Below the pieces are notes generated by a model. It worked only from the letters and a program-made list of their open reading frames with translations, did no database searches and was not told the DNA's origin. Of a DNA stretch of 64,000 nucleotides, positions 41,832 through 55,700 are shown piece by piece; position 1 is the first letter of the stretch; each line of letters begins with the position of its first letter. Position numbers and translations under genes: made by a program. Source of the DNA: Strix aluco (taxonomy: Eukaryota > Chordata > Aves > Strigiformes > Strigidae); the NCBI RefSeq assembly GCF_031877795.1, contig NC_133933.1:72358503-72422502 (forward strand), in the 5' to 3' direction.

Positions 41832-44800
41832 GTCAGGACAAAAATCATGTGTATACCAGTTTCTATGCCTGTGAAGACAGCTCTGTTATGTCTATGAGAA
41901 AGGACCTACACATGGATGTGGTCACGCACATGGTCATATGCACATGCCCAGCTCAGGCACAGACAGCCCAAGATGGCTCACGGCAGCATCACCCTGCGAT
42001 GGCAACGGCATCAGAGGCTGCTGCTTACTCAGACTGCAGTGTGTCCCACTGCTGAAGGGGACTTCACTCCCAGCCACATGTTGCCAGTGCTAATGCTTGT
42101 GCCTCCACCTGTCAGACAGGATCTGAGGAGAGGTCCAGCTGAAAACCAACTCAGAGGGAAAATAAAGTCTCATTCAGTCTGAGGCGCTCCCTGACTCAGT
42201 TTGCCATGGATCCCCACTTCTGCTGGTGACAGTGCAAGGGAGGTTTTGGACATGTGCAGCAGGGCCAGTCTTGTCCCTTCTGATGACAGTGTGAAATCAG
42301 ATCTGTGTAGTTGCACATGAAACCCCAGGCTGGTTCATGCAGGTCAGACTTGGAGGAGCATTTGAGGGTTTGTTTCAAGGAGACTGTTTGTTTATCTGGA
42401 CCATCCTTTTAGACTGAAATAGAAATAAGCATTAACCATGAAGAATTTAATTCCTCTAGGCACTTAGATGAATTTAGGTCACTTAAGAGCTCAGTTGTTG
42501 GCTGACCTGGCTTCTCTCCCTTTTTCTCTTCACCCACCCCTTCCCAGATGTGTCCTGTCCCCTTGCTGTAATGGCTCTGAGATTTGCAGAACCCCATGGT
42601 GAACGGTTTGGCATGTTAAATCCTCAGCACATTAAGCCATCAAAAGAAAATTCATTCTTCCCTAGCAGGCCAGAGCACTGACACACCTGTTGCACAGCCT
42701 CTGACAACCACCAGAAAGGGGTGGAAACATGGGGGTAAGAGCAGCAACAGTGGCAGTCTGCAGGTAAACCAATGTAGGCCCCGCTTTGGGACAACAGCCC
42801 CAGAACAATCATGTTTTGATCTGAAACAGCGCATTTCCTGACTGTTTTGTGAATGGCAAAAGCAGTGAAAGGTGAGTTAGAGTGTAGCCTTTGTTCTTGC
42901 TAGTGCTTTGCAGTTAGTTTTGAGTGAAACAATCACAATTCAAAAATGCAGTGGATTTGCTTTCTTGGCTTTCTTTCTCTTGGTGGCCAGCAGACAGGAG
43001 GTGTTGAAATAAGAGATGTCTTGTCCAGCTGAAGCAGTTGATTGATATTCGGGCTTATTTCCATTGGAAGGAATAATCAATTACATGAACCACATGTCCT
43101 TTGGTGTGAACATATTTAACCTACAAAGCACGAAGCCTTGATCTCCTGATCACAGTTGGGAGGAGTGGGCACTTTCCATGCTCAGCACATTCTAGCCTGC
43201 CACATCAGCAAGCGTGTCCAGTTTCTGTTGCCTCCCAGGAACACCCAGGATGCTTTCTCTTTTTTGCTGTCAACACACATTTGTCTTTGGCTCATATGCT
43301 CATCCCAGGCTTGGGAACAAACTTCCGCACTGCAACATGCTGTGCAGCCTTCACTGGTCACTCCTCTTGCTTTCATGAGGTTTTGCTAATGGCAACTGGT
43401 GGCTGCTCCCATTGAGTCAGGAGAAGTGAACACCACTGGTGTGCTGTCATGTCTCTCATGTAGTCTTCTTTTAGGACAGGAAAAACTGTCAGGACTTGTG
43501 CACTCTTGAAGATAGGTCTTCAAGAGGTTGATTTCTTGATCTCTCTTCTCTACGTAAGAACCCTGTAGTGGGAGGGGGAACAGCCCTGTACAGCCCTCTC
43601 CCCCTCTCAGTTGTAGGCCAGTGATTCACTCTAATGCAACAAACCCATTCATCGTCTACATGAGGCTTAGTCCTGCAAGTGCCTCATGTCTGCACTAGGC
43701 AACATTGAGGTTAGTACTTGTATTTGTATTTTTTTTTCTGCTCTTCAGCTTTTATGTTCTGGTTCTCTCTTTCATTTGTTCATGCCTGGTCCACTTATTT
43801 TCTCTTTACACTACACTTAGTTTCTTTCTGTTATGTTTTTGTCTACCAGGAAAGTGTTGTTTCCAGTTGCTCCTTTCCCTAATTCCACATGCAGCCCCGC
43901 ATACCCCTCTCCCCGTACACCCATTCTTTTGCTACTGGCTTGACCCAGACTGGTCAGCCAGTTTCTGGGAGCTGTTTTGAACTGCAGCGAAGCACTCTGT
44001 ACAGACTTGAAATGTCAGTACGTGCACAGACTTGAGATTGCTAGTAATGGGCATTCAGAGACCAGAGAACTTCCCTGAAACTCAAGCCAACTTTGAGCCA
44101 ATAGTTGTTGATTATAAATTACATCAAGAAATAAAATAATATTGGAAATTTAGAAGCATGTACATTTACTTTTCCAATATTTTCTATTTACTTTCATTTT
44201 TTTCTGCTCTCTTCTACAGAGACATAAATCTGTGAATTAATGATCAGTTCTGGCCCTGCAAAGACTGGGAATTAACATTATGGGGTATGCTGAGTGCATT
44301 ATCTAGGGGGAGTACTCTGACCGTGTGTGCATACGTGTCTACACATGTGACAGCTATGTGACAGTGTGGTTTCACCAAAGGTGGCAGGTGTAAGCTTTGC
44401 ATTGTAAGAGAGCAGATTTTCCTTATAAAGGTTCAGTTTTTGAACACAGAAATATCCTAAATACAGACACCTGCATTTTCAGGTTTTGTCAGTGTTCATG
44501 CTTTCAAAAAAAAGAAAAGAAATATCAAAATCTCTAAAGGAAAACTACTGTTATAAAAAATGCATTTTAATTTTTCTGAGTGCTCAGTGACTGCCCAGTG
44601 TCACACTCTCAAGCCTCACACCAACCTGCTAGACTATCGTTCTTGTACCAAAAGGATGTGAGAATGAAGGTGGTGAGTGGCACTGAAAATACATATTATG
44701 CCTGATCTGAATCCTTGTGTGTGAGAAAATAATGAAAACATTTATCTGCCCTCAGTGTTCTGATAATTCATTAATTATCATTTGTACTGCACTCTGAAAT

Positions 44801-47784
44801 TCTCTGGTGGGAGGCAGAACTCTGCGGTTACCCTTAGCAGTAGTAGCAGGAGTGGTTTCAGCCATGTAAGCAGGACTGGTTTGGTGGCTAAGTGCAACAC
44901 CGTGCCCTCTGCTGCCATGCCAAAAACTCAAAAGTTCAAAGGTATTTTGTGGGTCGTGTTACTTTGGCCACTTCTCCCCATCTAATATTGAAATCTGATG
45001 TGTTTTTTGGAAGAAGCAACTTCCCCTAATCCAGCAGGGCTGTTTTCATTATAAACAAACCTCTCACAGTAGGCTGGAGCCTGCACTGCCTTGTGCCTGT
45101 TGGCTCCGACAGCAGTTTCCTGGGGTGGCACGGAGGTGGAAAGCAAGTGCCAATGCCTCCAGCCAGCAGCGTTTGCTCCGGCATGGCAGCAGCCCCCCCC
45201 GCAAGCCGTCCAGACCCCATGGCCCCATGCAAATCCCGTGCTGCATCAGTGCCAGCCCCACTGGAGCATGAGCTAATGCGGGGGGAGAGTGATGGAGTGC
45301 TGCTGGATGGGGACCCCAGCTCTGGTGGCAACCAAAGGAGGCACAAGAGAGGGGTGGGGGTGGTGGATGGAGGCAGTGGGGAGTGGGAGGGGGAGCCCTG
45401 CAAGAGAAGCCCCCCAGGAGGTTGAATGGGGATAGAGAGGGATGCTGGAGGGTGACTGAGCAGAGGAACGGAAATCTGGGGGATGGGGTAAGGACAGGGG
45501 ATTAGGAAGGGGAAAAGATGGTGACATGGGAAACCATGGAAAGGAGGACAGAAGAGGGAAGATAAGGAGAGAGGATGATTTCAGACTCTCATGAGGGAAA
45601 TCAGATGCTGGGAAATGGAAGGAACTGTCTAGGGGTGTGGAGGGACATGTGGAGCAGACCAGCATCAGGGACAGCATGACAACTGATGGGAAAGCTGTGG
45701 ACAAAAGAGACATGAAGCAGAGAAAAGATAATGGGGACAAGGCAAAGGGAAGATAGACTTGGAGTAAGAAGAATCAAGAGAATAAAAAAGGAAAGAAAAC
45801 ATACAAGAGGTTAATGTAATGGAGAGAAATAAAGAATGAAAGAGAACAAACAAGGAAATACCCAGGACTTTTAGAAACTTCAGTTCATTCAGACTTGTTC
45901 CAGCCCAGTTTTTGGGGGTGACTGTCGGGATGGGCTCAGGAGCCTGTGTTAAACAAACTCTGCTTTTTGGAAATGTCCTTCCAATAGTAATGAAGCAGGA
46001 TGCTTGAAAACTGGCATGTTTCCTATAACACAGAGGAGATGTAAGGAAAGAAAATAATAGACTTGTCCATAAAGACAGTAATTACAACCACATGCTCTTA
46101 TAGCAGAACTATTTTTAAAGGATCATTCCAGTATTTTTGTTTATTAACTGTCACTGGGGAGGAAAAGGACCATAGTGTAGTAAGGAATTAACCAACCTGT
46201 GTTTGCATCACTGCCTGCTGCTGATGGACTAGTGCTTGGAGGCTGTAGGATAACTTCTGTGTCGTACACCATGTGGTAGCAGGTGGGGAGCTGAGGTGCA
46301 GTTTCACCAGTGGTTTTAGCCAGCGTGGTACTGCAGTGCTGACGGATGGGCTGCGCTCCTGAAGCAGAAGCCAGGTGGAGGAGGAGACCCTCTCCTGGCA
46401 GGGATGATGCCTCCCGTCTCTGTCTGGGGGACCCTGGATCCCTGTTGGGCACCGGCTGTCTGGGAAGGGGCTGGTTTCCAGCCAGTTCCCGCTGGCTTGG
46501 CTCCTTCTGCCTCAAAGGCTGAACAAAAGCAAGGGAATTCAGCCCTGAAAGCAGCCAACTCTCCGCATCATCCGGTACTGCCAAATTCTCAGAGCAGAGA
46601 CTTTAATTGCATGCAAGCAGTGCTGTGAGAGCAAGGTGGAGACTGGAGGGCAGTCTTTCCATCAGATGTCTTGCTGTCATGAGCTTCACAAGGTACCTAC
46701 CTGATAGCACGATGCTGCTTTTAATCTTTAGTATGCTCCTCAACCCTGAGCATCTGAATTCCAGCTGTTCAGTTCACAGCTCACCCCGTTCCTGGAACTG
46801 GGAAGGAAAGACCACACACGAAAAAGAGCTGCACGTGGCATTGCCTGTGGATTTTTGGCTCATTTCTGCAGCCGCTGTCCCTGGAGGCTGTCGGCTGAAG
46901 GCCAGAGGGCAGAGGCCGGCAGCAGAGGGGGGCAGCCATGCCAGGCAGTGCAGAGGCGGGTGAGCCAGGCGGGATGCAGGAGCTCTGCCGCTGTCACTGG
47001 CTGGTGCCACACGTGCTCCCACCCCACACCCTGCAACCTGTCCTCTCTGTGCTCCCACCACGTCACTGGGAGGATGACTAACCTGATACATGTACCAAGG
47101 ACAGATGGCGAGTATGGCTGATCACAGGGTAGAAAAACCCTTCCCTGTCTGGTACCACTGACTGTATGGAAAGCCACCCCCCAAGCTGTGCCAGTGCCTT
47201 TCTCCTAGTGCCCATGGAGATGCACACCCCTAACAAAAGCCACTGTGTTTTAGCACCCCAGAGCAGAGGCTGTTGATGAACAAGTTCAGCAGATGGCACA
47301 GGCTGACACCACTCACTGGAGCTCTCCTCCTAAGGAATTTCTCTGCTCTAGAATGTGCTGAAAGCTTTAAAAAGCATTAGCAAATATAGTGGTTAAGTAC
47401 TCTCCTGCATTTTAAATATCTTGTTTACTGCAGGTGACATTAGAGAGCCCCATTTTAATTTCATGTTCAAAGAGGTATATGTGCCAGTGTGCACCAAGGG
47501 AACTGCTGTGCGGTAGCCCTGCAAACGTACTAGAGGGGTGGTGAGAAGCCTGCCTGCGATGCTGCATGGGGAGGCATTTGCCAATGGCAGCAACTTCATT
47601 AAAGACAGCAGTAAAGTAAAATTCTGTAAAAATCAGATGTGCCTGAGCAGCAAGCTCTTTTGGAAATCGAGCTGGAAGAAATGGCATTTGTTCCATAAAG
47701 ACGTAATGAGAATCACTTAATATCATAAAAACAAAGCATGGATTTGATGAACTCTACTGAACAAGAAAAAAATAGTATGAATAC
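41832..47784. other. Intergenic region, GC-richer from 45.0 to 47.3 kb
   Basis: Base composition rises in G and C around 45,060-45,420 and 46,380-47,060, with many overlapping open frames on both strands. None resembles a known protein and the frames conflict with one another. A 146-codon minus frame (46,144-46,584) ends its plausible part at a donor-like ACACAG|GTTGGT. Confidence 0.45.
45420..45850 (+). repeat. Purine-rich (G/A) low-complexity tract
   Basis: The + strand is dominated by G and A (GGGA, GAAGG, AGAGA units) for over 400 bases without a fixed repeat unit. Long open frames on the minus strand here, rich in S, P and L, follow from this composition and are not convincing genes. 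Confidence 0.7.
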
Positions 47785-48015
47785 CTGGCACTAAGAGTAA
47801 AAATTCTCAGCATATTTGACTCCTCAAAATATCTGCTTACAGATGGGAAAACAGCTTTATTTACTTCATAACTGTCAAGGTTATAATGTCTTAAAACAAG
47901 CCTCCTGAGATCTTCATCTGGTTTTATAGGTCTTTCCTTTCTGATGTAAGTGTTCTTGGGAAATGGTCTGTGCTCTGGCATCTCATTAGAAATAGAATTG
48001 TATTGCCTGAAATGG
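47785..48015 (-). other. Candidate coding exon of an unrecognised minus-strand gene
   Basis: Read on the minus strand, an acceptor-like TTTATTTACAG at 48,016 and just above leads into an open block encoding HFRQYNSISNEMPEHRPFPK, then KERPIKPDEDLRRLVLRHYN and VFPSVSRYFEES. It closes at a donor-like GCCAG|GTATTC (boundary 47,785). Codon use looks protein-like and the composition is soluble and charged. I do not recognise the family. Other open blocks on the same strand (see findings) could belong to it, but the case rests on appearance and splice signals only. Confidence 0.2.
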
Positions 48016-51000
48016 ACTGTAAATAAACCTGCATACAAGCAGGCTGTTTCTTGCCATGGTCCATATCCTGATATTGCATTCATGTACACACTTGTTAGGG
48101 CCTTCTTTTTTTCAGAGATACTGACACCTGCAATTCCTGCTCATGTCAGGAACATTTCTGGATGCACCAACCTTTTAAAAATCAGGTCAAATGTAGTTTT
48201 ATGTTTTGCTGGTTCCACTTCAGCATCTCAACACCATGTTGGTATGGTGTGGACAATGTGAATCTGGTCCCTGCTTCCCTGCTCTGTGCTCTGTGGTAAA
48301 AAATTGCTACTTCCTACTATCATTATATTGATTATTTTTAATAGGGTAGTGAATTGCCATGGAAACTGCCAGTCCGTTTCTTCTCCTTCTGCATCTGGCA
48401 TATCCAATTAGCTCAGAAATGTAGTCTGAACTAGCTGTCTCTGACAGCAATATCTGTGGTTAACTGTGTTCATGAACTGATTCTTGAGGGGTTCATAGAA
48501 GGAAAAGCAAGCTAATGAAAGTGAGAAAAAAGGTCTCCTTCTCCTCTGGGAAATGCCTGATGCCCCAAAAAACAAAGTTGGAAAGGGCTGGGATAGCTTA
48601 ACTTCTCTTCAGCAAGGGCTACCTGTGAGTTTACATGCTTGTGGCTTTGCCAGAGTGTGCTATAGAGCTGCCATTGTTTCTCCACCTTTTTTTTTTTAAT
48701 GTTATGTGCATATATAGGTGCATGGACATTAGCTATGCTTTCTGTGAACTTTTGCTTATTGGCTGATGCAGGACTACCTGCTAAGGCAGGAATTCCCAGG
48801 GAATTACAGGCATTTCTACACATAAACAAATTGCACTAAAACTATTAGCAGCCTGGGTTTAATAAAAGAAAAATTGTATTTGTATGATGCAAGGCCTGAA
48901 ACAGAGGACAACTTCACTGGTCAGGCTAGTTTAATACCAGGAAAATGTATCTGCTTTCTGGAATAGCTCATAAAATGATAGGAAATAGGGGTGGAATGAG
49001 CTTCGAGAAGAGTCTTAAATATCAAGGCAAGATCAGCCAGGCTTGAACTGCCTCAGAGCGATCCCCTTTGCATGCCTTGTTATGGCTAATGTTGGGAGAG
49101 CTTTCTCCAAAGGCTAAACAGGACATCTGACATTGCACTTCATTTAAAACCCCTCTTTCTTGTCTTACCTGCTATTGCCATGGAGAATTGGTTTTCCCTT
49201 TCTCCTTGCAGCATTTGCTTTTATGTCCACGAGGCCTTTGCATCAAAGATCCTACTCCAGGGAAGTCCTGTCTGTGTTGGTTTGCCTTCTGCAGAAGACG
49301 GTTACCAGAAGGGTCCCTGCTGTAGAAAGTCTGAACATGGTCCTGCACAAGCTTTAGAGAAGACCTTTGTTCAGACTTGTTTACTGCATTTAAGCCATCA
49401 GTGCTGTCAGAGCACAATCAGAGCCAGAGGGACATAAAAAACTGCCTGCTAAGGATAGTCTGTGTGCAAGCACACCCCCGCCCCCGCCCCTACACTGCCA
49501 TTCCTCTACCAAGGCAACCCACATTTTTGCTGTCTTTTGGCTTCTTTGCATAAAAATTGTAAAGAGACTTTCACAGATCAGGGAAACGGGGAGAGAGCGC
49601 ATAGAACCAGGTAAAGTGGTGGCTTATTCTCTCAGGTTATCATAAAATGGTGCTCTTCAGAATTTTCACTGTGATAAAAGTATCAGGATATCTGAAACAG
49701 ATGGGAATAACTTCAAATTTAACTCAGTCCCAGCCAGACCAGCTTGCCACACACATATTGTTTCCTATTGTCAAAATATGATTGGATGTCTTATTTTATT
49801 TGTGGGAAAGGGCTGAGTGTGCATCTTGAATGGATTAATTTAACTTCTTACATAAACCTACAAAACTGCCCACAAAGCTAATCTATATGAAAATTGTTCC
49901 TTTGGTAACAGCTCTTTCCCCTAAATTCTATCATTTTTTAATTCTAAAAATCCATATTTACAATAAATCTAAGCTGTGTGGTTGTGTAATTTTGGTTTTC
50001 CTTAACTACAACAGGTTTTTAGAAACTATTAGGGAGCTAACCTGCAAGCGCAGTGCCCCAGGGTGGGCAAAGACTTCCACGCACACACTCTCCTCCACAA
50101 ACCAGCACAGTGCTAGCTTTGACCAGCGCTATTGGATTCAATGCACCAATCCTTTTTAGTTATTTATTTAGAGGGAGAAACTGCTAAATAAAAGTTCAGA
50201 TGTTACACCATCAGTGAAAGCCTTTTCATTGCCCTCTGCCCTGTGTTGCTCTTCTTCATCCCCATTCTCATCCCCACACCAGCAAAGCCAGACAGGGATG
50301 TGGGAAAGGGTGCAGCCCACCAGTGGTGAGGGGCAAGGAGAGGAGCTGGAGGAGCTGGTGTGTTTACACACTTAAGGCTGCAGTTTGGTAATATAAGACC
50401 TTTAAGACTAGAAAAGTTAGGGCTCCTAGTACTGGATCAAAACCTCCTCAGCCCCCTGAAACAAATCTGACACCAATAAACTCTGCCAGCTCCCACTTGT
50501 TCGAAGAACATTGCTGGGTTCAGCTTTTATCAGCTGGCTTTACATCACTGTTTTAACTTCACACCACATCAGGTACTGCCTGTTCTCCCACAGCACATGT
50601 GAAAGCTTCAGGCTGCCAGAAACCACTGCTATGGGCTTGGGTTAATTAGGCAGGAATGTGATTGTTTGATCTCATTTGTCCTGTTAGGACAGGTAGCTGG
50701 TACTAATTATCATGAAACCACAGTCTTGGGAGGAGGCACAGGCAGTTATTGGAGAGTCAGAGCACAAGATAATTAAAAGAGAGACTAAGGGAATAAAAAG
50801 GGGGTGGGGAGAATGTGAATCTCCAGGGAATGAGTAAAACCAGAGCAATAATAAACCCCAGATAAAATTCTTTGGGGATAAGTAGCCAAAATAGGCATGG
50901 TGTGGTGAAAGGATAAGGCTGGATATTTTGATGAACCCTTCATTCAAAGCACTTCCTAGTCATCACTGACTTAAAAAGAGGCATATGAAATGGGTAAACA

Positions 51001-53189
51001 CTCTTCCTCCCATTTTATAAGTGGGGAGGTGAAGATGGGTATATGTGGGTGGTAGGTTTGTCCGACATCTCGCAGGAAACCTTGGCAAACCCCAGGCAGC
51101 TCTCGAGCCCTAGCAGCAGATGGTCCCCTCTCTCCAAGTGGGAGCCAAAGAACCATGGCGAGCGGTCACCCTCAGGAAGGTGTCTGGCTTGCTGTGGTGC
51201 CCAGAGCAGGCACAGTTGAGGGTGAAGAGTTGGAAGAACCAAAGAATCAGCACTTCCCCCTCCCTCATAAGCACAACTTCTGGCAAGTCTTCCCAGTGAG
51301 CTTTCAGTATCTGTTAGCAAAGACAAACTCTGTGTCAAAGGGAAAACAGCCTCATGGGTAAACAAGCACTGCATTTTTCCAGCCATGATAACCTTGTCCA
51401 AAATGTGTTCTGGCAGTGGGCTTTTGTCTTCACGTGCTTCTGCTCCTGAGGATCTCCTATGGCAGAATCAGAAACAGCAGTGAAAGCAAGCTCCTCAATC
51501 TCTGATTTAAGTACACCACGCTGTGCTCTTAAAGGACTTGGCCCCACAGTAACAGTAGGCTTAAGCACACATGAAAGTACTTTTCATTTTAATGCTTCTC
51601 TGCCTCAGTACTTTCTGTCTGTGAATTTTGTAGGCAGGGGTCAGAAGCTGAGATCCCAGCACAGCGCGGACCAAGGGGAAAAAGAACAGCTGAGTACACC
51701 AATAAAATAAAAATAGACATGGTAGCCATGCCGAGAGAGGCAAGGCTCTGTAACCACGCACTCTGGCTCAGTATTGCCCTTGGATCAGAAAAGGGGGAGC
51801 AGGAGGGAGGGACTCTATGCTTCCTATATGGCTTCACCCACATCCTGCTGGGGAAAGATCTTTAACAACATGGATCTGGCTAAGGAGGAGCTAGAACAGT
51901 TAATATTGATGTAGGCAGAGTTCATAAAGCCCTGTTCATTTTTGTTTTATTGAAGTATTATGTAGTGGCAATAATAAGTGGGTCTCTTTTCTCTTTTAGA
52001 TGTCTTCAGGGAAATGTGAGGGGTTTCTGATTTTTTTGAGTAGGGTGAAGCAAAAAACTGGAAGGTGGATTTTATAGTCTGAAACCCAACATGCTTGAAA
52101 ATATTCCAGAGCATTTCTGGGCTGGGATGTTCTTGGGAGGGCACCTCTGGATACCAAAAAGTTGTTCATTGCATTCATCTGGAATTTGCCTTTTCTCCTT
52201 TAATCTTGTCGTCTTTGGGAAGATTTTCACAGAATTGGATCAGCAATTCTGATAGGAGAGCTAAAGCGATTTCTTTCTGCTTCTTTTATGTAACAGGCAG
52301 GACATTCAACCATTTGATTGCTATGGATTTCCTTGGGAATTAGGCACCTAAGTATTTTTGGGATTTGAACCATAACTCTGTGAAAATCTCCTTTTTGCAC
52401 TTACAAAATTTCTGGTCAGTCTAAGTGCCATAATCTGCCTTGAATCTTAGTGTTCTCAGCCATACATCCCAAATTTTTTGCTGACTGTACAACAACAAAA
52501 CCTACCCTCGGTGTTAGAGCTGTAAACTGTACAGCTTGGTAAGAAATGGTGTATGGGTAGAAGGGCCTTCCTCTGCTCCCATCCAGGTCATGGGGTGGAG
52601 AGACACTCTGTACTGGCAGCTCAGGAAGGATGAAATGGGGATAAGTGAGGATGCTCATCAGAGGATGAAATTTGCTCAGATGTAAGTTAGGTCAAACAGA
52701 AGGCTAAAAAAAGTAATCCCCAAAGCAAACAAAATGCAGTTGGATTACTAGCGTGAGCTCTGTCCATTCTCTGGCCACTTTGGGTTCTTACACCACAAGT
52801 AGTCACTAACCGAGCTTTTTGAGAACAGTAAAAAACCAGCACTTTAGTGCTACCTTGGCTGGCTTTAAAGTATGTGCTTTCTTGCACTGTTTTTGCAGAG
52901 TGGATTTTGGGAGACAGTTTGGCTTTGACTGTGTCCTTTTTGAAAGGATCTGCTGACCTCTCCTGCATCATTTCCCCCTCACTCCTTGACAGCTTCATAT
53001 AAATAATAATACTTACAACTGGCAGCTGACATTTACATTGTCTAAAGAAAATTACCTCAAAGGATAGAGGTCCCCTGATGTGTGAAGTTTGTAAAATGAT
53101 AGTGAACTTGTGTGTTCTGCAAAGTAAAATATAAAAATAGGTGGTACCCAGTGAAGGTGGAATAGCTCAAGTGAAGTTTGACAGTTTTA

Positions 53190-53395
53190 CTACCTATCTG
53201 TCCTTCATCACAACCCAGATTGCTCATTTCTGCCTTTAACTGCTGGATTAGTTTCCTCACTAGCATTTCTACTGTAGCCAGGAAAACCAGGGCATGCAGA
53301 AGCAGGCTCTGAATTTGCTCTATCTGCTGGCTGCTGGGTTTTACTGTCTGCCTCTGAAATCCAGCTTCAACCCTAGGCTTTTCCCGCTCATTCAT
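53190..53395 (-). other. Candidate first coding exon of an unrecognised minus-strand gene
   Basis: Begins GAAATGAATG and encodes a polar start followed by a helix (SSQQIEQIQSLLLHALVFLA and then MLVRKLIQQLKAEMSNLG). It meets a donor-like ATAG|GTAGTA. Splicing this phase to the acceptor at 48,016 keeps the frame open. Not recognised; may be chance. Confidence 0.15.
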
Positions 53396-54987
53396 TTCCT
53401 GCCCTGCTAAAGTCTTTCAAATGCTGATATCATGCACTGGGTACTCTAATCAAACCAGACCGTGCTGGCACTGCCAAATCTAAAGCAGTGTTAAGGCAAT
53501 GTCTGAAGACACTAGCAGGTATCAGAGTACATAATGGCCTGGATTTCTAGATGATGCTGGCTACTGAACTTACAATTATGTTGCCTACATGAAGAAAGAC
53601 TGGTCTCTTTCTGCACCTGGGATTTTCCTAGCACTTACATTTTAGCCCTCTTGGGGCCATCATCTCTGTGTGCCCCATTGAGGGACACAGTCACCTCTCA
53701 GCAGATATCCTAGACTTCTACACACATTGCTGCAAATAGGTATGACCAAGTACTTACCACTTGCAACTGGATATAGTGGTTGGAAAAGCTCCTGAATGCC
53801 AGGGAGCTCCCTGATTCCATCAGGCACAAGCATTTCTGGGTGCTCCTACTGTGCTGTGACTGGCATTATATACTGTGAAGATACAAGTCACCAAGCCCTA
53901 ACCACTCAATGTGCTTATACAGTGTGTTTTTACTTCGGGTTTGTAGACTACTTCTAAAAGGTCTGTGAGACGGCACTAAGGAAGGCAAGCCTATTGTCAC
54001 TAGGTTTAAATTCAGTGGCAGGCTAAATGTTTAAAAAAAATAAAATTAAGAGTCAGCAAGTCAAAAAAGGTTTCAACACACTCTTCTAGGAGATATTATT
54101 TTGCATCTGAAACATGGCAAGTTAAAAATCAGTATCAAACTATAAGGTCCATCATCAGCCCTTAAGTAGTTATAATAAAGATTTCTGTTCTTAAGGGTTA
54201 CTGTTGCTACTGCAAGGCATGAAGGTAATAGGCATGAAGAACCCTGACAGAAATTTTTAGTAACATACTGAGGATGATATAGTTTATAATCCCTTTCCTT
54301 TGATTTTTATCTTTTGTGTTTCTCCATGTCTCTGCTCCTTGATCATCTAAATGGGAAACCTGTTTAGATTCTACAAAATGTGTTGGGGATATGCTTTTCA
54401 CGTGTCACTTTCTGTTATTGAATCAATATGTATGAATAAAATCTATAAGAAAAAAAAAATCTTGTAGAAAGCTGTGTGAAGCCTTCTGCTATGCAGCAGG
54501 CAATCCCTTGGCCCACTCAGTCCACACTGCCTCCCCAAGCCACTTCATAAGCCACAGTAAAAAAGACACACCGCCAATAAAAGGATGGCAGATCCATGAG
54601 CTAATCCCTCGCTGGGCAGAGGAAAAAAAGGTCTCTGAACATCTGGCCACAATCTTCCATATCATTTGTTTCCAGAGAACAATTTTGGGGCATAAATGCA
54701 AAACATGAGCATTAGTGCTGACTGAATATTTTGAAAAAATGTTGCTAACATTCCTGCTAATGGTTCTAGTTTGTTGCTTCAGTATTTAAATGACTGTTAG
54801 ATCTTCAAATCTGGCTTTCTGTAAAACAACAGGCCATTACACTTCATTCAGCTATTCCTGTACTGAGTGCAATAATTCATTTCTGACCCAAAAGTAATGT
54901 GTTTAGCTAAGGCTTCTGGAAAGAAACTAAAGGCTACAGCAAAGGAAGATCTGTCATCCCATTCAGTATGTTCTGGATTGCTGGGTT

Positions 54988-55024
54988 TATATATGTATAC
55001 ACACATACACACACATATACACAA
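54988..55024. repeat. TA/CA dinucleotide-rich run
   Basis: Alternating TATATG, TACACA and CACACA units over about 37 bases, imperfect. Confidence 0.8.
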
Positions 55025-55700
55025 AGGCAGGTTACAGGTATATGTCTGATTTCTCACATGAACTAGTTTGGCTTCATTTTCCAGCCACTGTTCTTGTAAA
55101 ACCATGTCCATACAATTGGAAATATTTTAAACCTTATGCATTTCCTCATGAAATGTCACTATATAATCACATCATCTTGTTTTTTCATGATTGAACTCTT
55201 TAGGTCATTTTATTTGTTTCCTAAGATAGTGCCTTTCAGGCTGCTAGTCTGGCTTGTATCTCTTCTTCCTTGACGTGAAACTTTGCAGGTTTGTGTTGAA
55301 GCCATTTTCACCGAATAGTTCCAGTTTACCGAATGATCAAGATCATGATGGTTAACAGTCTTAGCCTGATCTTATCTATTTCTTTCATCTTGTCTCAGCC
55401 ACCAATTTTAGCATCAGTGATTTTACATTTACTTCTTGGTCCACAAGAAAATGGTGACTATTGCTAGCCTAGAGCTGAAGTCTGCAGAAGCTTCCCAGAT
55501 ACGTCCCCCTTCAATGATTATTCCTCAGTAACAACTGGTTTTGAGATATGGGGTCACATAGTGACCATAGTGCCAGAGAGTACTCATTTTTAAGACAAGA
55601 ATGTTGTGTATTTTAAAGCTGGCTGCATTACACAATTGGACCAAGTTTTAGGTTAAGGTCATATATCTTGTTAGAATATCCAAAATCATGAAAATTTACA

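Larger units (their letters stand above)
48016..55700. other. Intergenic region, no firm gene
   Basis: Contains the candidate exon above, short simple tracts such as a CCCCCGCC-type GC box near 49,475-49,490, an X-box-like ATTGCCATGGAAAC at 48,353-48,366, and an unrecognised 103-codon minus frame at 52,687-52,998. Confidence 0.5.

Noticed and set aside
45026..45740. Overlapping long frames on both strands in the GC-rich patch
   Set aside because: They conflict with one another, are low in complexity (S, P, L or G rich) and follow base composition.
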